Below, piece after piece: positions 16,573-24,304 of a DNA stretch of 64,000 nt; position 1 is the first letter of the stretch; the number at the start of each line of letters is the position of its first letter. Source of the DNA: Leptospira broomii serovar Hurstbridge str. 5399 (GTDB taxonomy: Bacteria > Spirochaetota > Leptospiria > Leptospirales > Leptospiraceae). Under the pieces are notes generated by a model. It made no database searches. It was not told the origin of the DNA and was given only the letters and a program-made list of their open reading frames with translations. The stretch is from positions 2,088,001 to 2,152,000 of the forward strand of contig NZ_AHMO02000008.1 of NCBI RefSeq assembly GCF_000243715.2, given 5' to 3'. Made by a program: the position numbers and the translations under genes.

Positions 16573-18261
16573 ATGATAAACTTGTTACCTTTGAAAATTC
16601 CCTTTAGAAAGTATTCAGTTTTGATGATTCTTCTGAAATTTCTTCCTTTGTTTGTTTGGATTCAAGCATTCTTGCCTTTCCCGTTGAATGCAGAATCTCC
16701 TGTCCGAATCGACGAGGGGATTCGTAATTTAAACGTCAGTACCTATGTCGAATATAGACACCGTGATCGAAAATTTACTTCATGTACGATCGATAATCTC
16801 AAAGGTTTGCAGGCTTTCGAGTGGTACTTAAATCCGATCGAAGACGTTTTGCGCGTGAGGCGGACGTCCAACGGCGTTTGGTTAAGGTTGACCGTTCGAA
16901 ATGACTCGAACGTGCCGTTGGACAGACGAATTCTTTTTAATTCGATTAACGTTCCTAAGGCCGAATTATGCTATATATCCGAGAAGGGCGAGTTTCGCAG
17001 ACTTGAGTTAACCGACCATTCCGACGAATTATATAACAAGATCGTCTCCCCGCGTCCTAACTTCCGTATTCGATTTCCTGCAAAAACCGAATACGCATTG
17101 TACATTCATTTGGACGCTTATGAAGAACTGACTTATGTGAATTTTCCCCTGAGTCTCTTGGACGAGGAGGCTTTTGATGAAATGGTCGTTTGGAAAAGGG
17201 TTATTTTTTCGGCCATTCTCGCGATTTATTTATTCGTAGTCGGCTTAAATATCTATTATTCTCGCAAACTGCAAGCTCGGGTCTTTCTTTCCCTTGCGAC
17301 TTATATGACTGTCTTATTTTTCGGATTCTATTTTCTTCACGGTCGTTCCATTCATTCCTGGATAGGTTGGGAGAACAAAATAAGTTTTTATTCATACTAT
17401 CTATTTTTAACCGTCTTTTTTCTTTCCCTGTTCGGTTATCTCTTTCATCTCGCACGATTCTTCGAACTGAAAGACAAGTCGGTTCTCTTTTTTGCGATCG
17501 GATGCCTGTTCAGCTATTCCTTCGTTCTCATTCCGCTCGTTAAGAATTTCGCGGAAGAAAGATTTTTTCTTTTGGCCGGAGGCTTCGGGATTTTGGCTTA
17601 TTATTTCTATCGAGTTCATTCTAGTTTGATAGTGAAGAATAGCTTTCCTATAAGACTCTATCTACTTTCCTGGCTTTTGTTCATTAGTTGTTTCTTCATT
17701 AAGGCCAGCTATCACTTCGATTATGCGCCGTATAATTGGTTAATCGTTTTTTCCTTTTTGATTTTGTTTCCCTTACACGCCGTCGTTACGACCTACGCTT
17801 TATCCCGTATAATTTCCGAAGGATTATGGATTTCCCTTCCGGCGAAGTCGTTTATTCGAAAAAGTAAAATCGGCTCGATCGATATCGGCCAAACGGTATT
17901 GAAATTGAAAGAATTGCTCGAAGTGGATAAAATCTTCCTAAAACATTCCTTAAAGGAAGAACACTTGGCGAGAGAATTAGGAATCGGCGCTCATCAGCTT
18001 TCTGAAGTGGTTCGTATGCAATTTCATACGACCTTTCCCAATCTGATTAATTCGTACCGCATCGAAGAAGCAAAACGATTACTGATCGAAGATCCGAGCA
18101 TGTCGACAAATGAAGTGCGAATCAAGGCAGGATATAGCTCCAAATCCGCGTTTCATCTCGAGTTTAAAAAGGCAACGAACACCAATCCGAACGCTTTTCG
18201 TCGAAAAGCCATTCTAGGAGATGATGGTAGCAGAAAAAATGGGAGGGAGATTTCGGTTTGA
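16573..18261 (+). CDS. Membrane-bound AraC-family regulator with 7TMR-DISM sensor
   Basis: A one-component sensor-regulator of about 560 residues. From ATG 16573 there is a signal sequence (LLKFLPLFVWIQAFLPFPLNA), then a periplasmic 7TMR-DISMED2-like beta-sandwich (WLRLTVRNDSNVPLDRRILFNSINVPKAELCYI). Seven hydrophobic helices and a cytoplasmic AraC/XylS double helix-turn-helix follow (LKEEHLARELGIGAHQLSEVVRMQF and the conserved YRIEEAKRLLIEDPSMSTNEVRIKAGYSSKSAFHLEFKKATNTNPNAFRR). Binding in the periplasm would be signalled directly to DNA. The frame is open to a TTG at 16531, and ATG 16624 would start at the hydrophobic core; no Shine-Dalgarno sequence decides. The divergent porin-lipoprotein unit is an obvious candidate target. 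Confidence 0.85.
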   Translation: MINLLPLKIPFRKYSVLMILLKFLPLFVWIQAFLPFPLNAESPVRIDEGIRNLNVSTYVEYRHRDRKFTSCTIDNLKGLQAFEWYLNPIEDVLRVRRTSNGVWLRLTVRNDSNVPLDRRILFNSINVPKAELCYISEKGEFRRLELTDHSDELYNKIVSPRPNFRIRFPAKTEYALYIHLDAYEELTYVNFPLSLLDEEAFDEMVVWKRVIFSAILAIYLFVVGLNIYYSRKLQARVFLSLATYMTVLFFGFYFLHGRSIHSWIGWENKISFYSYYLFLTVFFLSLFGYLFHLARFFELKDKSVLFFAIGCLFSYSFVLIPLVKNFAEERFFLLAGGFGILAYYFYRVHSSLIVKNSFPIRLYLLSWLLFISCFFIKASYHFDYAPYNWLIVFSFLILFPLHAVVTTYALSRIISEGLWISLPAKSFIRKSKIGSIDIGQTVLKLKELLEVDKIFLKHSLKEEHLARELGIGAHQLSEVVRMQFHTTFPNLINSYRIEEAKRLLIEDPSMSTNEVRIKAGYSSKSAFHLEFKKATNTNPNAFRRKAILGDDGSRKNGREISV

Positions 18262-18295
18262 ATCTCCCGCGCTTAAGCGTTCCCGTTAAAAATTC

Positions 18296-18754
18296 TTAAC
18301 GTTTCTTTACCGACTTCTTCTTAGTCGCTATCTTCTTTTTAGCGGCCGTTTTCTTTTTGGCTGGAAGTTTCTTTTTTACGACTGTCTTTTTCTTCGGTGC
18401 CGATTTTTTTACCGATACTTTCTTTTTAGGGGAGGCCGCCTTTGCAGCTTCTGCCATCGCTTTTCGGAACCAGTAGCGGAGATCTTCGTCGTCTTCCAGG
18501 ATTTCCTCGGGCACTTGCCAATAGGACATACGGATCGGTTTTCCATTCTTACCTTCATAGGTGAACGGTGACATACTCGCGGCTTCATATTCGGCTTGGT
18601 TACCCGGACCGACTTTAAAATAAAGTAGATCGTTAATGATCATCCCGAAGATACGATTTCCGGAATAAACTCCGTAACCTCCGAACATCGATTTTACCGT
18701 AATTGGACCGCAAACTTTTAAACGATCTTGGGCATATTCTAAAAAGGAACTCAT
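18296..18754 (-). CDS. TfoX N-terminal domain protein with histone-H1-like basic tail
   Basis: A 152-residue protein. Residues 1-105 form a TfoX N-terminal domain (VKSMFGGYGVYSGNRIFGMIINDLLYFKVG and PFTYEGKNGKPIRMSYWQVPEEILED). Residues 106-152 are almost only Lys, Ala, Ser, Thr and Val in short KKK-containing repeats, closely resembling the DNA-compacting tails of histone H1 and bacterial AlgP/Hc1-like proteins. TfoX domains are linked to competence and DNA metabolism. The basic tail strongly suggests nucleic-acid binding, but the role is unknown. The start ATG at 18754 is the first in frame. Confidence 0.85.
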   Translation of the reverse strand: MSSFLEYAQDRLKVCGPITVKSMFGGYGVYSGNRIFGMIINDLLYFKVGPGNQAEYEAASMSPFTYEGKNGKPIRMSYWQVPEEILEDDEDLRYWFRKAMAEAAKAASPKKKVSVKKSAPKKKTVVKKKLPAKKKTAAKKKIATKKKSVKKR

Positions 18755-18820
18755 GATAATTAATTTACTGAAATGATCGATGCTCTGGCGAGAAGAAAAT
18801 TATTTGGAGAGGTTATTTCA

Positions 18821-18856
18821 AGAGCCGAAATCGTTTTTTAGATTCGGCTCTTTTTA
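18821..18856 (+). terminator. Rho-independent terminator-like hairpin on plus strand
   Basis: AGAGCCGAA (18821-18829) pairs perfectly with TTCGGCTCT (18843-18851) and is followed by TTTTTATTTA on the plus strand. Both flanking genes are on the minus strand, so the orientation does not match them. It may end read-through from the AraC regulator 560 bases upstream, or a small RNA from the 18760-18820 gap. On the minus strand the same hairpin lacks a U-tract. Confidence 0.6.
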
Positions 18857-18869
18857 TTTATGAATTCGC

Positions 18870-21149
18870 TCAGAGAGTCGCTTTCAATTTTCCAAATACT
18901 GAAAATCCGTTTATTTCCTCTCCGAATGACAAGACGTTTGTCGGGCAGTTGACTACACATGCCGAGCATCTGACGCACTGAACGCTATCCATCGGCCGTC
19001 CACGATTGGCATAACTCATTACGTCGATTCCTTGGTGGCAAACTTTCGTACATATATTGCAGGAAATACAGCGTTTCTTCTCCGAGAAAATTCTAAATCG
19101 GCTGAATCTCGCATAGATATGCATTAGTCCGGCTAAAGGGCAGAACATTCTGCACCAGATTCTTCCCGAAAGAAAGAAATACGCGCCCAAACCTATGACT
19201 CCGGCCAAACCTATATCCACAACGGAATCGTAGATTCGCTTAACGGAGTCCGCACCTAAGGACAAAAACCAAAACGGGGAAATAAAACTTCCTAATAATT
19301 TAGTCGTTGTTAAAAGAATTGCGGCGAGTAGAACCCATTGTCCGGAATGCTCTAATCGATACGCCCACTTTCCGTGAGGCATTTTCGTTCGTGTTTCGTC
19401 TCCTAGAGTTTCCGCCAAACCTCCACAAGAGCAAATCCATCCGCAATATGCTCCTTTCCCGAAACGGAATACTAAATAGGGAATGATTCCGAAGCTAAGG
19501 ACGAGTCCGTAAATCAGCCAAAAAGAGGTGATTCCGCCGTCGTAAAGAACTCCCATATTCAAAGGCCAAGCAAGGATCAAGCCGTACGCCTTCCAATACG
19601 CACCTCCGGGAAATACTTGAGTCAGTAAAAATCCGTCGGAGGACCCGAGCAGTCCTAATTCCCCCAGCCGCGGCAAAATGATTTCCGGTAGTAGAAAGAG
19701 AGGAAAAATCTGTACCAGAATTAAAGTCCAGGTTTGTCTCTTAATATATTTTGTTGGGCGAACTTTCATTCTTCGAATTCCGAACACGGTAATCGTGAGG
19801 GAATACAATAAAGTATAATGAAAGCCGGGATACTTGTTCAGTAAAAACCATCCGAAGTATTTGCTTCCGACATATGCAGCGATAAAATAAACGGCGGCAA
19901 ACGATAGATAAGCGGTCCTGAATAAATTCCAATTCCATTTGATGGAGATTGCTTTCTTGCCTCCGCTTCCGAACCATGCGGCTGAGAAAAAGACGAAACC
20001 GATCAATCCGGCTCCCGCCGCCCAGGAATACCATTCGATTCCGTAGAATGCCGCTTTGCCGAAATAAACAAGAAACGAAAAGGAGATCATCGCAAAAAAG
20101 CCGAACCATTCACGGATGGAGCTAACGTTTTGAATGGCTAATCCGATTTTCCGTAAAAATGAAATCGGCGGTTCGGAACCGATCAAAATCAACGCAGAAT
20201 CCGCAGGAATATTCTTTCGGGAATTATTATGAAGTAATATTACATTCTTATTTTGTATTTCTTCAACGGACGAGGATGGCAGAAAATTTATTTTCCCTTC
20301 GGATACTTTGGATAAAAACTTGGTTTTATTTTCTTGCTTGGGCCTCACCAGTTCCTCTCCGCGATAGGATAGAGATACTGATTTAGCCTTGTCTTCCAAC
20401 GCTAACGCGGCTTCTATAGCCGAGTCTCCTCCTCCGACGACGACCAGATCCTGTCCGATGAAATCGGCAGGATCAATCAGACGATGAAAGACGTTCTCCC
20501 CGTCTTCTCCTGGAATGCCTAAGCGTCTACTATCCCCCGATTTTCCAATGGCAAGTACGACATTGAAGCTTAGAAACGTTTCCCCATCTTCGGTAGTAAT
20601 TTCAAAGCGAGAGCCTTCGACGTCGGAAGGAATAATTTTAACCACCTGCTTTCCTTCCCTTAATGGTAGGTCATAGCCGTCCAATGCGGTTTGCAGATCT
20701 CGTATAAGACTTTCCTTATATCCGTTGTCGATCCGCAATTCCGATGCGGATATGAACGCCTCCGGCTCGGCGAAAATCGGTTTCCCTTTAGGATAGCTTT
20801 GGATCGTATGAAACGCTTTATTTCCTTCTAGGATCAGAAATTTTAGTCCTTTTTTTTTGGCTTCGATACCTGCGGAAATTCCGGAAGGACCTCCTCCAAT
20901 AATCAATAAATCGTAAACTCTCGCCGATTTTGGATCCGGGCTCGACTCTAGAAACGAAACCACTTTTGCCCCGCTATCGGCCGCATACTTTAAGAGCGGA
21001 ATTCCGGTTAAGTCCCCGATGATATGGATGCCGGGAATGGAACTTCGAAATTCATCTCCTATTAAAGGATAAGTTTCCACGGGTCCCTGAGGCGCATCTT
21101 TTCGAAGCCAATCAAAATATTCGGAGCTAAACGGTAAAAGGAGTTTCAT
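18870..21149 (-). CDS. Flavoprotein fused to NosR/NapH-like polyferredoxin membrane protein
   Basis: A 759-residue fusion. Residues 1-62 contain GIHIIGDLTGIPLLKYAADSG, like the C-terminal FAD motif of thioredoxin-reductase-like enzymes, here placed first. Residues 79-330 are an NAD(P)H/FAD oxidoreductase unit (IIGGGPSGISAG at 83-94, VVGGGDSAIEAA at 237-248). From 348 there are several membrane helices with NosR/NapH/CcoG-like cysteine pairs (CGWICSCGG, Cys569/573/575; CRMFCPLAG, Cys666/670). Two 4Fe-4S ferredoxin motifs follow (Cys694/697/700/704 and Cys725/728/731/735). It could carry electrons from NAD(P)H through flavin and iron-sulfur clusters across or along the membrane. Substrate and partner are unknown. 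No nos, nap or cco gene is near. Confidence 0.85.
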   Translation of the reverse strand: MKLLLPFSSEYFDWLRKDAPQGPVETYPLIGDEFRSSIPGIHIIGDLTGIPLLKYAADSGAKVVSFLESSPDPKSARVYDLLIIGGGPSGISAGIEAKKKGLKFLILEGNKAFHTIQSYPKGKPIFAEPEAFISASELRIDNGYKESLIRDLQTALDGYDLPLREGKQVVKIIPSDVEGSRFEITTEDGETFLSFNVVLAIGKSGDSRRLGIPGEDGENVFHRLIDPADFIGQDLVVVGGGDSAIEAALALEDKAKSVSLSYRGEELVRPKQENKTKFLSKVSEGKINFLPSSSVEEIQNKNVILLHNNSRKNIPADSALILIGSEPPISFLRKIGLAIQNVSSIREWFGFFAMISFSFLVYFGKAAFYGIEWYSWAAGAGLIGFVFFSAAWFGSGGKKAISIKWNWNLFRTAYLSFAAVYFIAAYVGSKYFGWFLLNKYPGFHYTLLYSLTITVFGIRRMKVRPTKYIKRQTWTLILVQIFPLFLLPEIILPRLGELGLLGSSDGFLLTQVFPGGAYWKAYGLILAWPLNMGVLYDGGITSFWLIYGLVLSFGIIPYLVFRFGKGAYCGWICSCGGLAETLGDETRTKMPHGKWAYRLEHSGQWVLLAAILLTTTKLLGSFISPFWFLSLGADSVKRIYDSVVDIGLAGVIGLGAYFFLSGRIWCRMFCPLAGLMHIYARFSRFRIFSEKKRCISCNICTKVCHQGIDVMSYANRGRPMDSVQCVRCSACVVNCPTNVLSFGEEINGFSVFGKLKATL

Positions 21150-21290
21150 TCATAAGCCTATTTTGTACTACTATTTGGTAAGATAAATCCGCGATTGATG
21201 CCACTCTTTTTCGTTCTCGGCACACGATTCATCCGGATTGATTCGATAGTTTCCCAGGAAAAGGTTTCATTTAGAGGCAAAATTTTTTTC

Positions 21291-22931
21291 ATGCGAAATA
21301 CTTTATTCCTAATTTTTACGATTCTTTCCGCTTTTCTCTTCGCTCTTAGCCTTGGGACAATCGCTCCTAATTCCCAACTAGCCGATTCTTTCTATAATGC
21401 GGATTCTCTCTTTTTTCCGATTCTCTATTCGGAAATTTTTTTACGCGAAGGGATTTTGGGAGTGTACGGTTTTACGGATTGGTGTTGGACTCCGTCGCCA
21501 TATTTCTTTCCCGATGCATTTTTCTACTTCGGACTCAGAACTTTGTTCCTTTTTTTGGACGCCGGTGCGTGGGAATATACGCATCTTACTTATGCCTTCG
21601 TTCAATGGACCTATCTTTTATTAGGAATTCTATTTTTAATTCGGACATTAAGGATCGGAAAAAAGAATCTTAAAGCGGAATATCTTTTTTTGGGATTAGG
21701 ATATTTATTCGGCTCAGTTTGCATTTTAGAGCAAAGTCGCATTTTCCTTTTTTTACCCGGGTATCATACCGGCACTTGGGCATCCGTTAGTTGGGCCTGG
21801 TCGTTTTATTACCTTTGGAAACATTCGCAAAAAAGAATCTATTTCCTGGCTTGCTTCTTATCTTCGTTCCTATTCGGATTAAGCGATCTCTTCTTTTTGC
21901 CTGCATTTCTGATTCCGCTGATTTTTACGGAAGGAATTTCTATCTTTTTTACAAGCGGAACGGCCCGGGAACGGCTGCGAAATTTAAGCAAATGCGTTAT
22001 TCCGGTTCTATTGGCAATGATAGCCGTTAAGTTGGTATACAGTCTATTAGATAAAAATAAAGTAATTCTTTTTCCGGGTCTTTATGCTTCGGGAAGAATC
22101 GCCTGGAAAACGATATTAGGAAATCCGGCCATCTGGTGGCCGGGATTTTGCGGTGCGTCCGTTTCCGTCTTTATTGCAAATCGTTTCGAATTGATCGGGC
22201 TCGTTTCGACTTCGACGCTTTATTTTTTGGTTCAGAAAAATAACCTGCTTCGACAATCCGCTATTACCCGAATCTTGCCTGCGACTCTATTTTTTTCGTT
22301 GGGCACGATAGTGCCTCTCTTTATCGTTTTTATTCCTGCAATCAACGGTCATGCCGCTCAAGGAACTCCGCCTATCGATCGTTATTTCGGAGAGATGATC
22401 CTGGCCGCACTCGGGAGTTTGGCCGGCTTATTGCATGTCATTTCGAATATAAAATCGTATTCTCGATTTTCTTTACTATTATCGTCTATCTTAATTATAT
22501 TCGTTTTTTATAAAACTTCTTCCGGTGAAAAAGGAGTCCTTTATTATCCCGAGAGCATCGCGTGCGTAGATCGGGAAATTCAAGCTAGGGATTGGCGCAG
22601 AGGTCTCGCGAGTTTTTGGGAGAGCCGCCCTTTAAGAATCTTTTCCCGTAATAGGATTTCCGTTGATGATTATTTGGAAGATATGAGTCTTTTCTATTGG
22701 CAAAATAGTTTTCGTTGGTTTTTATCCGATCGTACTTACTCATTCGCGATTATGAACGGAATCAAAAAGGATTCTTTTGAGATGTATTTCGGTTCGGCCT
22801 CCGCAGTGATACGTTGCGGAGACTGGAACGTTTACGAAGTCTTTGATCCGACCGGAGCTAAATCCGCTGCGTTGAACTCCCTGAATCGTCGAAAAATCGA
22901 TTTATGGAAAGCTTCGATCGGAAAAAAATAA
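21291..22931 (+). CDS. Polytopic membrane protein, possible GT-C-type glycosyltransferase (paralogue of 24305-25966)
   Basis: About 546 residues with 10-12 hydrophobic helices. Starting at ATG 21291 (AGAGG about 13 bases upstream) gives a clean first helix; the frame extends back to 21195. After the first helix is an acidic loop (SFYNADSLFFPILYSE), then DWCWTPSPYFFPD. A long hydrophilic C terminus contains FYWQNSFRWFLSDRTYSFAIMNGIKKDSFEMYFG. These stretches align with the second paralogue at 24305-25966. An acidic first loop in a polytopic protein is compatible with GT-C lipid-linked glycosyltransferases, but this is only a topology-based guess. Confidence 0.75.
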   Translation: MRNTLFLIFTILSAFLFALSLGTIAPNSQLADSFYNADSLFFPILYSEIFLREGILGVYGFTDWCWTPSPYFFPDAFFYFGLRTLFLFLDAGAWEYTHLTYAFVQWTYLLLGILFLIRTLRIGKKNLKAEYLFLGLGYLFGSVCILEQSRIFLFLPGYHTGTWASVSWAWSFYYLWKHSQKRIYFLACFLSSFLFGLSDLFFLPAFLIPLIFTEGISIFFTSGTARERLRNLSKCVIPVLLAMIAVKLVYSLLDKNKVILFPGLYASGRIAWKTILGNPAIWWPGFCGASVSVFIANRFELIGLVSTSTLYFLVQKNNLLRQSAITRILPATLFFSLGTIVPLFIVFIPAINGHAAQGTPPIDRYFGEMILAALGSLAGLLHVISNIKSYSRFSLLLSSILIIFVFYKTSSGEKGVLYYPESIACVDREIQARDWRRGLASFWESRPLRIFSRNRISVDDYLEDMSLFYWQNSFRWFLSDRTYSFAIMNGIKKDSFEMYFGSASAVIRCGDWNVYEVFDPTGAKSAALNSLNRRKIDLWKASIGKK

Positions 22932-22949
22932 ATACGATTCTTCCCGTTC

Positions 22950-24191
22950 TTATTTTCCGGGATCGACTCGGAGAATTTTTCCTGATCCAAAATCGGCCAG
23001 ATATAAGGACCCTCTTGCGTCTCTTCCGAACGTGGAGACGAGTATCGGCCATTTTCCTAATGCGAATACTTCTTCTACTTTTGCACCGTCTTTCGGGATT
23101 GAAATTGCCCAGAGTCTTCCGGATATGAAATCTCCGAAGACGTATTTCCCCTGGAGATCTCCGACGCGATCATTGGTAACGACGTATCCTCCCGTAATTG
23201 AGCTGCCATCTTCTCTGCCGTACTCGTATACAGGATCGGTAAGTCCGTTGCGATCGCAGTTTTCCTTAGGCTCGAAACAGTGAAAGCCTTCCGTCTTATT
23301 CCAACCGTAATTTTTACCCGCTTCAATGACGTCCACTTCTTCGAACGCATCTTGTCCTACGTCGGCCAGGATCAATCTGCCTGCGGGATCGAAAGAATAT
23401 CTCCAAGGATTTCTGAGTCCGTACGCGAACGTTTCAGGCTGATAACCTTTGATTCCTACAAACGGATTATCTTTAGGAACCGCGTATTGTTTACCGGGAT
23501 CCTTCGAATCTATGTCGATCCTTAACATGGAGCCCAAGAACGTCATCGGATTTTGTCCATTTCCGTTCGGATCGTTTCTCCATCCTCCGTCTCCCCAACC
23601 GATATATAATTTACCGTCTTTTCCGAACGCTAATTGCCCCGCGTTATGGTTGCCGAAAGGTTGGGTGAGTTCCATGATTATGCGTTCTTCGGAAAACTTT
23701 CCTTTTTTCGGGTCTCTGGGAGACTCGAAAGTCCATTCGGAGATTCGGCTAGTGTCCTTGCCATTTTTCTTTATTACATAATTAAGATATATTTTCGGCT
23801 TTTCTGGAAAAGAGGGGTGCAACGCTATCCCCAACAGGCCTTCTTCCGAATCCGTAAGAACATTGGGAATCTTTAATAAGGTTCCGGAGCTTCCGTCTTT
23901 AGGATCTAACCATTTAATCGAACCGGTTTTTTCCAGAACTAGGAAAATATCCGGACCGGGAATCATCAGTAAATCGGTGGTTTGATCGAAACCCTCTCCG
24001 ATCGTAGTTAAGGAGATATGGATTTTCTTTCGATTTTCGTCTTTCAGGGTAAAGGTTGGCTTAAATCCCGATTCCTTTCCTTCGGCTTGGTATTTGGAAG
24101 CGTCTCCTATATTCGCCACTAAGATTCGCCTAAGTTCGTCGCAGGAAGATAGGGAGAGGATGGAAAAAAGACAGATCAAATACTTTATCAT
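22950..24191 (-). CDS. PQQ-dependent aldose sugar dehydrogenase-like lipoprotein
   Basis: A six-bladed propeller of the soluble glucose dehydrogenase/aldose sugar dehydrogenase family (YliI/Asd-like). The region NHNAGQLAFGKDGKLYIGWGDGG contains the catalytic His and calcium-site residues of the family. EEGLLGIALHPSF, YGLRNPWRYSFDP, DVGQDAFEEVDVIEAGKNYGW and YVFGDFISGRLWAI are further family signatures. ATG 24191 gives a lipoprotein signal sequence ending LSLSSC; the frame is open to 24248. It would oxidise sugars in the periplasm using PQQ; whether this organism makes or imports PQQ cannot be seen here. It lies opposite to and between the two paralogous membrane proteins. Confidence 0.88.
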   Translation of the reverse strand: MIKYLICLFSILSLSSCDELRRILVANIGDASKYQAEGKESGFKPTFTLKDENRKKIHISLTTIGEGFDQTTDLLMIPGPDIFLVLEKTGSIKWLDPKDGSSGTLLKIPNVLTDSEEGLLGIALHPSFPEKPKIYLNYVIKKNGKDTSRISEWTFESPRDPKKGKFSEERIIMELTQPFGNHNAGQLAFGKDGKLYIGWGDGGWRNDPNGNGQNPMTFLGSMLRIDIDSKDPGKQYAVPKDNPFVGIKGYQPETFAYGLRNPWRYSFDPAGRLILADVGQDAFEEVDVIEAGKNYGWNKTEGFHCFEPKENCDRNGLTDPVYEYGREDGSSITGGYVVTNDRVGDLQGKYVFGDFISGRLWAISIPKDGAKVEEVFALGKWPILVSTFGRDARGSLYLADFGSGKILRVDPGK

Positions 24192-24304
24192 GCGAAATAT
24201 GGAAATGCTCATTGGCCGCATCTTCGTTCCGAGAAAAAGAAGATCCACCTTTTTTTAAACGGATATGACTTGATCTCGGGGAACTTCGGAAAAAGATTTC
24301 TCGT

